Part shown: one piece after another, positions 26,599-35,167 of the stretch | Layout of the letters: each line of letters starts with the position of its first letter | How positions within the stretch are numbered: the stretch's first letter is position 1 | Assembly (NCBI RefSeq): GCF_940670765.1 | Contig: NZ_CALNVW010000020.1 | Location: 1-64,000, forward strand | Reading direction: 5' to 3' | Origin: Streptomyces sp. A 4/2 | GTDB taxonomy: Bacteria > Actinomycetota > Actinomycetes > Streptomycetales > Streptomycetaceae | Length of the DNA: 64,000 bases | Made by a program: the position numbers and the translations under genes | Notes under the pieces: generated by a model | Seen by the model: the letters and a program-made list of their open reading frames with translations, nothing else | Databases searched by the model: none | What the model was told of the DNA's origin: nothing

Positions 26599-26771
26599 GG
26601 CGGATGCCTTTCTGTTCTGACGTGCGGCTCGGACGGGGACGATCGGTTCGAGAGCTCAGGTGACGGGCTTCACCTCCGGAAGGGGCGAGATGATCTCAGC
26701 GGGAGGGACGGAGGCCCCGCCGAGCGGGCAGGCCGGTGACGTTGTCCGCGTGGGCGTCAGTTCCCGGCCGG

Positions 26772-29700
26772 TCAGTGGGCTGTGGGGTGCTCCGGGGCCG
26801 GGTCGGCCGCCAGTCTGGTGAGCTCCGCGCGCAGTGCGGCGGCCAGCTCCCGGACTCGGTCGTGGTCGAAGTACTCGGTGGCGTGATGGAGATGGAAGTG
26901 GATCTCCGGACCGGTGACGACCGGATAGACCTCCAGCGGCCACATCCACAGTCGTTCGCCCCAGTCCAGCGCATTCGCGCGTACACCTGGCAGGTTCACC
27001 GCAGTTGAGTAGTCCGACTGCGGCGCGAAGATGACGGGGAACGTTCGGGGATGATGCGGGTCGAGGTCCGGGCGGTAGCGGCGCAGCAGCCAGAGAAAGG
27101 ACGGCTGGGACTGCTGGAGCGCCGTGCCGATCTCGTCACCGACGGCACGGGCCGCCGCCGCCGGCGCTTCGGGCAGTGCTCCGTAGGGCAGCACGGTCGA
27201 GTCGGTGAAACATCCCAGGGTGCTGTTCAGGCACGGGTCGGGTCGCTTGGCGTTCGACAGCAGCAACTGCCCCTCCTGCTGGCCCGTCCATTCCTGGAGC
27301 GCCCGGATCAGAGCGGCAGCAATGGCGGAAGGCAGCGTGGTTCCGGCAGCGGCGCATGCCGCCCGCAGTGCCTGGGACTCCTCGCGGTCCAGGCTCCACG
27401 AGACGGTGCGCAGGGCGTGGTTCAGCTGGTTGTTCCCGGCTCCGGACCGCCAGGGGAGCCGCATCGCGGTCAGCTGCTGCAGGCGGTCGTGCCAGTAACC
27501 GGATCGGTCCGGCCACTGGGATCGCTGCTCTGCCTCCCAGGCTGCGTAGGCCGAGAACTGCAGTGTCTCGCCCGGCTCTTCGCCCGCGTAGGCCGCGGAG
27601 ATCTGCCGCAGATACTGCTCCTTCGTCCAACCGTCGGAGGCCAGGACGTGGTTGACGAGCACCAGTGCTGTCTCGTCGGGCCCGAGAGGGTAGATGCGTA
27701 CGCGCATGAGGGGTTCGGTGCCGAAGGCAAAGGGCTGTACGGCGAGCCGTTCGGCGTCGGTCCGGCACCAGATGCGCGGATCGGCGTCCTTCGGGGGACG
27801 TACCACCTCGACTGCCGGGTGCGGCGTGACCGAGGACTGGCGTACCTGGGAGCCGGAGCCGGAGAAGGCCAGCCACTGGCCGTCGGCGCTGCGCAGTACG
27901 GTGTCGGCGGCCTCTGCCAGACGTGCGGTGTCCACCTGCCCGGTGAGTCGCGCCGCCCACAGGAACTGGAACCGCACGGGTTCGCTGTCGCATCCGATCC
28001 ACTCCCAGAACCGCTCCTGTGCGCCGGTGAGCAACTGGGGGCCGACAGCCGGCACGGAGCCGAGCCGGGTCCTGGACCGGTGCGGAACCCCCTGGCCGCC
28101 AATGCGCGCGGCGATCCGGTACGGCGTCTGGAGGTCCAAGATGTCACGGAGTTCCAGGGTGGTACCGAACTCGTCCTCGATTCTGGTCAGCGCCTGGACG
28201 GCTTCGATGGACTGGCCGCCCGCGTCGGTGAAGGAGGAGTGTGCGCCGAGGCCCGGCGCGAGTGGCATGACCTCGCGCCAGATGCCCAGGAGGGTGCGCA
28301 CCGACGGGTCCTGATCCGCCGTGTCGTCAGTAGTTCCTTCGCCGACGACCAGGGCGGGCAGGGCGTTCCGTTGCAGCTTTCCGGAGTGGGTCCTGGGTAG
28401 CTCCGCCACGGCTTTCCAGGCGCCGGGCCGAGGGCCTTCCAGATCTGTGGGCAGCTCGTGGGCGATGTCCTGCACCGGTCGGTCCGTCACCACATACGCG
28501 GCGAGGACGGCTGGACCGGCCGGAGGAGTCGCCACCTTGACCCCGGCGTCCCGCACGCCCGGTACCCGCCGGATCGCATCCTCGATGAGGCCGAGGTCGA
28601 CGCGGATGCCGCGGAACTTGTACTCGCCGTCGATCCTGCCCTCGACGACCAGCCTGCCGTCGGGCAGTTGGTAACCGAGGTCACGGGTCCGGAAGATGCG
28701 CAGCGGATCCTCCTCCGCGAAGGGGTTCCGGACGAACCGCTCCCCGTTCAGGTCCGGCATGTTCCAGTAGCCGTTGGAGGCGTGCGGAGTACGGATCAAC
28801 ACCTCCCCCACCTCGTACGGGTCACACCTGCGGTCGCCGTCGGCCACCAGGACCTCGCACTCCGGGAGGGGCGGTCCCACAGCTACCTTGCCTTCGGAAA
28901 CGACCTCTTTGATGAGGGTCAGATCAATGCGCTGGGCGCACTTGGCGAGCGTCGTCTCGGAGGGGCCGTAGAGGTTGTAGAGGGTGGCGCCGGTCCCGAA
29001 GCGGTCTGCCCAAGCATGCAGGTCGCCTTCGTACAGAGGCTCACCCGCCAGGAGGAGGGCGCGCAGCGAGGGCAGTTCGGTGCGCGAGTTCCCGGAGCAC
29101 CATAGCCGGGCGAGCGTGGGAACGGCGTGCACCAGGGTCACCCCGGTACGGGCCAGCCAGTCCACCGCGGCTGATGAGCGTACGAGTCCGCTCCGGTCCG
29201 GGGGCACCGCGAGGCGGGCGCCCGCGACAAGTGGCACCAGCACCTCACGCAGGACGGGGTCGAACGTCGGTGCGGTCAGCTGTGCGCAGATGTCGCCCTG
29301 GCCCGCCTGCAGTTCCTGGATCTCCCAGGCGACAAAGTGGTCCAGCCCGTGCAGGGTGCCCTGGATCCACTTGGAACGGCCGGTGCTGCCGGAGGTGGGC
29401 AGCAGGTAGGCGGTCCCGTCCGTGAGCCGGGTCGCGCCGGCTTCCGCGCGGCCCACCACGGCCGGGCCTCCGGGCGCTGAGCAATGCACCGTCAGGCATG
29501 GTCGGGGGGCGTGCTGTGCCGATTCGGAAGCGGTCTGTGGCAGGAAGATTCCGCCCGAGCGCCAGATGCCGAGCATGACGGCAATCCATTGCCAGCCCTC
29601 GCAGTCACGCACCGCGACGACATCCCCCTGCCGCAGACCGGAGTCCGAGAGCTGCCCGGCAATGCGGCAGGTGAGTGCGCTGAACTCCCCCCGGGAAACG

Positions 29701-29786
29701 GTGTGTTCACCGAACTCGATGAGCGGGGTGCTGTCGTCGTACCAGTCATCGATCCCCGCGACCAGCGCGCTGACCCGGCCGCCCAT
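26772..29786 (-). CDS. NRPS module A-T-C
   Basis: A 1,004-residue nonribosomal peptide synthetase. Adenylation domain, residues 1-475: P-loop PTSGSTGRSKW (about 130), NLYGPSETT, RTRDLGYQLPDGRL, GRIDGEYKFRGIRVDLG, and the lysine Lys470 of HSGKLQ. The pocket residues read by motif alignment are D-P-R-H-L-A-L-L-A-K, which match no code I can name; Arg and His in the pocket point away from a plain hydrophobic residue. Carrier domain: DAGGQSIEAV, Ser526. C-terminal condensation domain, 585-1000: the HHxxxDG motif is NHVLASDGW, with the second (catalytic) His713 kept. The A-T-C order, with no C at the front, suits an initiation module handing its residue to a downstream carrier. It starts at ATG 29786 (GGAGG ribosome site), overlapping the stop of an upstream small ORF as TGATG. 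Confidence 0.88.
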   Translation of the reverse strand: MGGRVSALVAGIDDWYDDSTPLIEFGEHTVSRGEFSALTCRIAGQLSDSGLRQGDVVAVRDCEGWQWIAVMLGIWRSGGIFLPQTASESAQHAPRPCLTVHCSAPGGPAVVGRAEAGATRLTDGTAYLLPTSGSTGRSKWIQGTLHGLDHFVAWEIQELQAGQGDICAQLTAPTFDPVLREVLVPLVAGARLAVPPDRSGLVRSSAAVDWLARTGVTLVHAVPTLARLWCSGNSRTELPSLRALLLAGEPLYEGDLHAWADRFGTGATLYNLYGPSETTLAKCAQRIDLTLIKEVVSEGKVAVGPPLPECEVLVADGDRRCDPYEVGEVLIRTPHASNGYWNMPDLNGERFVRNPFAEEDPLRIFRTRDLGYQLPDGRLVVEGRIDGEYKFRGIRVDLGLIEDAIRRVPGVRDAGVKVATPPAGPAVLAAYVVTDRPVQDIAHELPTDLEGPRPGAWKAVAELPRTHSGKLQRNALPALVVGEGTTDDTADQDPSVRTLLGIWREVMPLAPGLGAHSSFTDAGGQSIEAVQALTRIEDEFGTTLELRDILDLQTPYRIAARIGGQGVPHRSRTRLGSVPAVGPQLLTGAQERFWEWIGCDSEPVRFQFLWAARLTGQVDTARLAEAADTVLRSADGQWLAFSGSGSQVRQSSVTPHPAVEVVRPPKDADPRIWCRTDAERLAVQPFAFGTEPLMRVRIYPLGPDETALVLVNHVLASDGWTKEQYLRQISAAYAGEEPGETLQFSAYAAWEAEQRSQWPDRSGYWHDRLQQLTAMRLPWRSGAGNNQLNHALRTVSWSLDREESQALRAACAAAGTTLPSAIAAALIRALQEWTGQQEGQLLLSNAKRPDPCLNSTLGCFTDSTVLPYGALPEAPAAAARAVGDEIGTALQQSQPSFLWLLRRYRPDLDPHHPRTFPVIFAPQSDYSTAVNLPGVRANALDWGERLWMWPLEVYPVVTGPEIHFHLHHATEYFDHDRVRELAAALRAELTRLAADPAPEHPTAH

Positions 29787-30160
29787 CAGAGACCTCCCGC
29801 CATGCAGCCTTCCGGCGCGGTACGCGTGTACCCACCGCCGGTGACCTGCCTGCTTGCCTCGCCCTGCGCCGGCAGCCCGGTACCCGGCAGTCCTGCACCG
29901 TCGACGACGGTGCGGATGTCGCCGACGTTCCGTCCGGATCCGAGGGGGCGCGCCCCCTGTCCGCCCGAGAGCCGGACGGCGAGCGACCGGTCCCCCACTC
30001 CTGGCTCCGGAAGGGAACCGTCGCACCTGCCGAACGGGCGTTCCATTAAGAGCGGGAAGGCAAATGACTCAGGGTCAAGCCATCCATCAATATCTGCCGA
30101 AGCGGAATAGTTCAAAGTCGGTTCGTCACGCCGTGCACCGAATAATTTCCTCAGGCACAT
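29786..30160 (-). CDS. Small ORF translationally coupled to the A-T-C NRPS
   Basis: A candidate 124-residue protein of unknown function. Its stop overlaps the NRPS start (TGATG), and the NRPS ribosome site lies inside its last codons. From about 30010 to 29790 the frame has strong third-position GC, as real genes here do. The N-terminal part (MCLRKLFGARRDEP) is less biased and contains two TTA codons, which in Streptomyces need the bldA tRNA. The C-terminal half is rich in Gly, Arg and Thr (LSGGQGARPLGSGRNV, ending EGCMAGGL). An alternative start is ATG 30046. It could be a leader that tunes NRPS translation, an accessory protein, or a ribosomal peptide precursor; the sequence does not decide. 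An antisense ORF (30064-30240) competes with its 5' part. Confidence 0.45.
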   Translation of the reverse strand: MCLRKLFGARRDEPTLNYSASADIDGWLDPESFAFPLLMERPFGRCDGSLPEPGVGDRSLAVRLSGGQGARPLGSGRNVGDIRTVVDGAGLPGTGLPAQGEASRQVTGGGYTRTAPEGCMAGGL

Positions 30161-31037
30161 ACATTCTCTCAACTCGACCGAGTGCGGACCTGTGTGATCT
30201 CGATGAGATCTCTTCCAAGCTCGCACAGAGAATGCGGTAAGTCCAACATGACGAACGCCACTCCACTTCACCCTTGCCCCCCTGGCGCGATCGCGCTACG
30301 CGCGCGTCCTTCTATTGTCACTGGTCACCGCATCCGGCTCCCCGCGCCCATGATTCGCCCGCCCACGGAAAGGACGACCTACGCCAACAGGCCACCTGGC
30401 GAGATATTCCAGCCACCCCGACTCATTCCTTTCGATGGCTCGAATTAATCGGCGGACTGCACGGTCTCGATTGTCAACCGGTCAGCACAGTCGCAACGAG
30501 CGCGCATTTCGCCGACTGAACTGGGGCACAGGCGGAATCACACCTGTCGGCGTCGGCGCGCGCCCGGCCGCAACCGGACCGGCCGGCGAACGAGCGCAGC
30601 ACCGGCACGCGTGGCCTGTACCGACCCCCGCCCGAACGGAAGTTCGTCCGCGCAGTGCGTGCCCGTTCTGTGTGTGCATAGACAGCCCCATGGGAATTGC
30701 GGGCACTTACCGGGCACCGATTACTCGATTGAGACCTGCACAGCATCTCTGCAAATCAGATATTCCTTCGTGGTAAAGTCCACGGCCGACCCGTGGAAGA
30801 CGGAACGTGAACATCGGCGGAACGGGTTCCGAAATCACGACGGCACTCAAGCGGGCAGCAGATTCCAGAGCATTCACGGCCCGGCGGTTCTTCAGCCGCA
30901 CACCGGGCACTCCTTACTGGTTCCACTTGCCGTCCGCCCGTGTCATCACAGTGATATCCGGCCAGGACGGGGCATCCCTGAGCCATCCGATCCTACGAGT
31001 GACCGGAATCAACCAGCCGACAACGCAAGGAGAAACC
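30161..31037. other. AT-richer divergent intergenic region
   Basis: About 880 bases between the coupled small ORF and the Nudix-GNAT gene, clearly lower in GC than its surroundings and without a recognisable family in any frame. It should contain divergent promoters for both units. A plus-strand ORF at 30064-30240 (58 codons, preceded by GGGAAGG) overlaps its left edge but lacks codon bias. Confidence 0.4.
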
Positions 31038-31937
31038 ATGTCCACAGAAGCCCGCGTCGTTCTGACGGTGGATCTCGCAGTACTGGCCCCCGGCGCCGAC
31101 GGGTGGGACGTACTGCTGGTCGAACGAGGTACGGAACCCTACCGGGGAGTCTGGGCGTTGCCCGGTGGCAAGGTCGACCGCGACGAGTCGCCCGAGGCCG
31201 CCGCGTGCCGGGAACTCGCCGAGGAGGCCGGGCTGACGCTGGAGCGGTACGACCTGACGCCGCTGTCCTGGTACGCGGCTCCGGACCGCGACCCGCGTGG
31301 CCGGTATGTGAGTCTCGCCTACGCCTGCCTGTTGCCGGAGCGCCCCGCCGTCCGGGGCGGCAGTGACGCGGCGGAGGCACGCTGGTGGCCGCTTGCTCCT
31401 TCCGGGCTGCCTCAGCTCGCGTTCGACCACGGTACGGTCCTCAGCGCCGTACGCCGCATCACCCCGCGCGGCTGCCCCGGCCCTGTGGCACTACGCAGGC
31501 CCGTACCGACCGACATCTCCGCGATTGCCGGCCTGCACAACTGCGCGCCCGACGCGGTCGGCGCCCACGCCGGTCCCTGCGACAAAGACCTGGAAGACTT
31601 CTCCGCCCGCTACCTTCACGACGGGAGCGATGTCGTCATCGGCTCCCTCGGTGGCTTTCTCCTCGCCACCGGAGCCCTGCGCCCCGCTGCGGGCGACGAC
31701 ACCGGGAAAATCGAGTGGATGCGGGTCCATCCCCGGTGGCGGGGCCGGGGCTTCGGCGGTCTGGCACTGGAGTACCTGGAGCAACGCGGCACCGAACTCG
31801 GCTACCGCCGTCTGGTCCTGGAAACCACCGAGGACCAGCACGCCGCTCTCGCCCTCTGCCGGCGCAACGGCTACCACCAGACCGGCACGGCCACCGAGGC
31901 GAGCCTCTCGACACTGCTCTTCGAGAAGCAGTTGTAG
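31038..31937 (+). CDS. Nudix hydrolase-GNAT acetyltransferase fusion
   Basis: A 299-residue two-domain protein. Residues 1-145 are a Nudix domain: RGVWALPGGKVDRDESPEAA with CRELAEEAGL forms the Nudix box with the metal-binding REXXEE. Residues 150-299 are a GNAT domain: RPVPTDISAIAGLHN, KIEWMRVHPRWRGRGFGGLA (acetyl-CoA loop) and RLVLETTEDQHAALALCRRNGY. Fusions of this kind may clean up nucleotide derivatives and acetylate a related or unrelated substrate. The ATG at 31038 has a strong AAGGAG site. It is divergent from the small ORF/NRPS unit and may provide self-protection by acetylating the product, but it may also be independent. Confidence 0.83.
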   Translation: MSTEARVVLTVDLAVLAPGADGWDVLLVERGTEPYRGVWALPGGKVDRDESPEAAACRELAEEAGLTLERYDLTPLSWYAAPDRDPRGRYVSLAYACLLPERPAVRGGSDAAEARWWPLAPSGLPQLAFDHGTVLSAVRRITPRGCPGPVALRRPVPTDISAIAGLHNCAPDAVGAHAGPCDKDLEDFSARYLHDGSDVVIGSLGGFLLATGALRPAAGDDTGKIEWMRVHPRWRGRGFGGLALEYLEQRGTELGYRRLVLETTEDQHAALALCRRNGYHQTGTATEASLSTLLFEKQL

Positions 31938-31938
31938 C

Positions 31939-31991
31939 GGCCCCTGGAGCACTGGTGTCCGTGCCCACGGCGGCCGGTGCTCCAGGGGGCC
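31939..31991. terminator. Bidirectional hairpin between convergent genes
   Basis: Arms 31939-31952 and 31977-31991 pair over 14 bases with one extra G, around a 24-base loop, immediately after the Nudix-GNAT stop. The convergent MFS gene ends at 32217. The remaining 31992-32216 shows no gene. Confidence 0.7.
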
Positions 31992-32216
31992 GAGGGATAA
32001 ACGTCGGGTGGGTGCGAGACGCAGTCGCAGATGACCCGTGACCCGGGCGGGCCGTAGCAGGCCCGCTCGTGGCCGGCCCTCGGCTTCCCCGGGGACATGT
32101 GCCTCGGCACCGGACATCGGGACGTTCCGGGGATAGGCAGTGACGAGCAGGATCTCCGTGGCGGGAGACGGCCGCCCCGCCGCCGGGAAGTACGGGAGCG
32201 GGAAAGGCCAGTTGAG

Positions 32217-33446
32217 TCAGGGGCTTTCCGTCAGGGGATCCAGCGCCCCTTCTTTCCGGGGCAGTTGGTCGTCGGCCGGGATACGGCGCAGGAGAAGCCA
32301 GTATCCGGCGCCTGCCAGGGTGCCGACGACGGCGCAGGCCGCCCACAGCATGTCGGGCCCGTAGCCGTCGATCACCACCCCGCCGAGCAGTGGCGCCACC
32401 AGCGAGGCAGTCGCCCAGGACAGCGTGTAGACACCTTGGTAGCGGCCCTTGGCGTGGGCAGGGGAGAGCTTGGTGACCAGGTCCATGTTCACTGGCGCGT
32501 GCAGGACCTCGGCCAGCGTCCACACCACAAGGGCCAGCGAGTACCCGACAGCGGAACTCGCGAACGCGTTCAGCCCGAATCCGTAACCGCACAACAGTGA
32601 GGCCAGCACCAGCAGTCGCATCCGGGCGGGGCGGGCCAGTAGCCGGGTGACCGGGATCTGCAACACCACGATCAGTAGCCCGTTTCCGCTGATGACCCAC
32701 CCGTACTGGGCGGCGGACAGTCCGTCACGGTTCATGGCGATGGGCAGCGCGGTGGCCGACTGCTGGGTAATGGTGATCACCAGGAAGGTCAGGCCCGCAA
32801 CGGCCATGAAACGCCCGTCGCGCAGTACGCTGCCGAGCCCGGTGCCTCCCCGCGTCCCCTCGCCTTCCGCGGCCGGTCCGGGCTTGGTTTCCGGCAGCTT
32901 CCGGAAAACAATCAGGGCGCAGGCCAGTGTTGCCGCCGCCTCGCCGAGGAAGAGCCACAGGTATCCGTGCGCGACGATGAGTCCGGCGGACGCCGAGGCC
33001 ACCGCGAAACCGATGTTGATCGCCCAGTAGTTCAGCGAGAAGGCCCGACTGCGGTCCTCCGCGGGCACCATGTCGGCAATCATCGCCTGGACAACGGGTC
33101 TGGAGGCACCGGAGGCAGCGCCGAGCAGGCACGACAGCCCGGCGATCATCAGCGGCTGGGAGGCCAGGCCCAGGGCGACGGTCAGGGTGGCCGTGGCAAG
33201 TTGCGCCAGCAGCAGCGTCGGACGCCGCCCCACCCGGTCGGCGAGGACTCCGGCGACCACCGAGGAGACAGCGCCCCCGGTCCCGTACAGCGCGACGACC
33301 AGCCCCGCATAACTCGCCGAGTACCCCTTGACCGCGGTGAGGTACAGGGCCAGGAAGGTGGCCACGAACGAGCCGAGGCGGTTGACCAGCGTGCTCGTCC
33401 ACAGCCACCAGAAGGCGCGTGGCAGACCCGAGAGCGCGCTCTTCAC
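32217..33446 (-). CDS. MFS exporter with upstream leader ORF
   Basis: A 409-residue major facilitator superfamily protein, likely exporting a small molecule. Twelve hydrophobic segments; motif A is GVLADRVGRRPTLLLAQ between TM2 and TM3, and segment 5 carries FAVASASAGLIVA. The start is taken as GTG 33446 (VKSALSGLPRAFWWLW) because upstream text lacks character and because the GTG overlaps the stop of an 18-codon ORF (GTGA). That coupling is a hallmark of translational control in antibiotic-responsive exporters. It lies between the two NRPS blocks, so peptide export or self-resistance is plausible. Confidence 0.85.
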   Translation of the reverse strand: MKSALSGLPRAFWWLWTSTLVNRLGSFVATFLALYLTAVKGYSASYAGLVVALYGTGGAVSSVVAGVLADRVGRRPTLLLAQLATATLTVALGLASQPLMIAGLSCLLGAASGASRPVVQAMIADMVPAEDRSRAFSLNYWAINIGFAVASASAGLIVAHGYLWLFLGEAAATLACALIVFRKLPETKPGPAAEGEGTRGGTGLGSVLRDGRFMAVAGLTFLVITITQQSATALPIAMNRDGLSAAQYGWVISGNGLLIVVLQIPVTRLLARPARMRLLVLASLLCGYGFGLNAFASSAVGYSLALVVWTLAEVLHAPVNMDLVTKLSPAHAKGRYQGVYTLSWATASLVAPLLGGVVIDGYGPDMLWAACAVVGTLAGAGYWLLLRRIPADDQLPRKEGALDPLTESP

Positions 33447-33499
33447 CGAATGACGGCGGGGACAGGCGGCCTGATGGACAAATGCAGGAACACAAGCAT
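33443..33499 (-). CDS. Putative 18-residue leader peptide of the MFS exporter
   Basis: ATG 33499 follows a strong ribosome site (AGGAAAGG) and opens MLVFLHLSIRPPVPAVIR; its TGA overlaps the exporter's GTG start. The exporter itself has no good ribosome site, so its translation probably depends on ribosomes finishing this short ORF. The Pro-Pro stretch could stall ribosomes. Confidence 0.5.
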   Translation of the reverse strand: MLVFLHLSIRPPVPAVIR

Positions 33500-33559
33500 C
33501 CTTTCCTGGGAACGGACAGGACAGGGCGATGTCGCTGGAGCGGCTGCCGCCGTGCGCAT

Positions 33560-34190
33560 TGTGGACCATCCTGCTCGCTCGGCGGTCGGCCAAAACCGGA
33601 ACCGGATGTCCGGTGTGTCACCCCGCACCACGCCCCCGGTTCGGGCGCCGCGGTCGGGTAACTGATCTGCTGCCAGGATTCGTTGGGGATGCTGAGGACG
33701 GCCTGTTTGATGGAGGGGTTCGTCCCGGTCGTGACCGAGGAGTAGGCGCCGGACCGGCGGCAGGCGGCGATCACCCCGGCGTTGTAGAGCTGCGAATCCG
33801 CACGCGGGATCCGGGTGGGGGCCGGTGCAGCCGGCCTCGACGGCGGTGCACAGCGTGGAGTTGAAGAGCATGCCCGTGAGTGAACGCACGCGGGAACGTA
33901 CCCAGCGTCGACGGGGCTCGGATACCGCCGAACACGGCAGGCATCGCACCGTGGCGCAACATGCCCAGGTCGTCGATACTGTCCGCGCCCGCAACCATGC
34001 CGCCCACGACGCTGGTGACCTTGGCGTCCGCCGCGGCCCCCGCACCGTTCCTCGCCCCGGTCAGCTTCACCCTCTCGGCCACCAGCCGGGACAGCCCGCA
34101 CCGCTCGGCCAGCCGCAGCACCGGGACCAGCCCCGCCTGCGCGATCAGATTCGAGTCATCGAACGCAGCGGAGACCGAGCCTGAAGAACT
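33560..34190 (-). pseudogene. Relic of an IS1380-type transposase
   Basis: The minus strand from about 34180 reads FDDSNLIAQAGLVPVLRLAE, CGLSRLVAERVKL, VVGGMVAGADSIDDLGMLRH, FGGIRAPSTLGTFPRAFTHG and HALQLHAVHRR, the N-terminal half of an IS1380-family transposase. It then jumps frame and skips most of the catalytic core to DSQLYNAGVIAACRRSG and SVTTGTNPSIKQAV with NESWQQISYPTAA. The catalytic first strand and much of the core are missing and the frames do not connect. Approximate borders are given; terminal repeats were not found. It sits between the two NRPS blocks next to a truncated reductase, marking past rearrangement. Confidence 0.75.
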
Positions 34191-34333
34191 CCCGTCATCG
34201 CAGGTCCCAGGGCACTTTCTCGTTTCGCGACTCGATCGCCGTCCCCGCCGTCCGCGTGACGATGGCCCGCGCCTGCCCGGCCGCGGAGCGGGTCGCCGCG
34301 CTCACGGAGCGCCCATAGCCGCCAGCGTCCGCA

Positions 34334-34732
34334 CTACCTCGGGGGGCGTCGGGAGCGCGGCAATGTCGTCGGCGAGGTTCCGGGCTGATACGGGACGGTC
34401 GCGGTGCCGTCGTAGATGAAATCGGTGGTCACGAACACCGGAGTCGCGCCGACGCTTGCGCATGCCCGGCTGATGTAGCGCGGGCCGAGTGCATTGACGG
34501 CATAAGCCTCCGCCGGCACTTCGTCGCAGCGGTCTGCGGGCATCAGCGCCGCCGTGTTGATGACCGCGTCCGGCCTGGTTCTCTCGATGGCGGCATTCAC
34601 CTGTTCGGGACGGGTGATGTCGAGGTCCGAATGCCCGAGGGCGGTGAGCTGTTGAACGTGCGGATGCGTCGCCGCTGTCTCTTGCACCGCGGTACCCAAC
34701 AAACCGTCAGCGCCGAGCAGCATTATTCGCAT
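34334..34732 (-). pseudogene. Truncated RfbD-like dTDP-4-dehydrorhamnose reductase
   Basis: The N-terminal ~110 residues of an RmlD/RfbD-type reductase: MRIMLLGADGLLGTAVQET (nucleotide loop), LGHSDLDITRPEQVNAAIE, PDAVINTAALMPADRCDEVP, AYAVNALGPRYISRACA, VFVTTDFIYDGTATVPYQ. It then runs into unrelated text (PGTSPTTLPRSRRP) and stops, so the catalytic YxxxK and C-terminal half are missing. Full-length homologues are near 290 residues. The break lies about 150 bases from the IS1380-type relic, so an insertion or deletion there probably cut the gene. Dead, or at most a free nucleotide-binding fragment. Confidence 0.7.
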
Positions 34733-34910
34733 CGGACGACGCCGCCCGTTGTTGGCTTGCGCGTCATTTTCTGGGTAGTCCAGCACTACCTCTCCCGGAA
34801 CTGGCTATGAGTAGTCAGAGACAAACCGCGTCTGTGGTGCGCCAGTTGAGGCTATGCCCCTGGCGCGGGCCGTGAAACCCGAGTTTCGGGAGACCCCGGA
34901 GTCGCCTGAG

Positions 34911-35144
34911 TCACACGTGGCGATCCCCGTCCGAGGCCCCATCCAGCGCCGCCGCCACGCTCCGCGGACGCATGTCCGTCCACGTCTGCTCGATGTGCTC
35001 CAGACATTCGCTGCGGCTGTCCGGGCCGTACTCAGCGCGCCACCCGGCGGGAATCGCCAGGCCGTTGGGCCACAGCGAGCACTGGTCCTCGTCGTTGCGC
35101 AGCACCAGGAAGGTGCCGTCCTCGTCGTCGAAGGGGTTGCTCAT
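34911..35144 (-). CDS. MbtH-like protein
   Basis: A 77-residue MbtH-family protein, the small partner that binds and activates NRPS adenylation domains. It has NPFDDEDGTFLVLRNDEDQC, the invariant SLWP, PAGWRAEYGP, and the closing EHIEQTWTDMRPRS. All three family tryptophans are present. Start ATG 35144. It is the last gene of the right NRPS operon, 23 bases after the SyrP-like dioxygenase gene, and should serve the A domains of that operon and possibly the separate A-T-C protein. Confidence 0.95.
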   Translation of the reverse strand: MSNPFDDEDGTFLVLRNDEDQCSLWPNGLAIPAGWRAEYGPDSRSECLEHIEQTWTDMRPRSVAAALDGASDGDRHV

Positions 35145-35167
35145 AGCGTTCTCCACAGGTTGCCGGG

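Noticed and set aside
26599..26771. Possible small gene between the A-T-C NRPS and the GTP cyclohydrolase homologue
   Set aside because: No frame with a start, ribosome site and bias; treated as an untranslated spacer.
30064..30240. A 58-codon plus-strand ORF with a GGGAAGG site
   Set aside because: No codon bias, no family, and it overlaps the better supported minus-strand small ORF; kept only as a note because the ribosome-like site is good.
30249..30448. A proline-rich 66-codon plus-strand ORF considered as a peptide precursor
   Set aside because: Weak ribosome site, poor third-position GC and no modification enzymes adjacent on the same strand.
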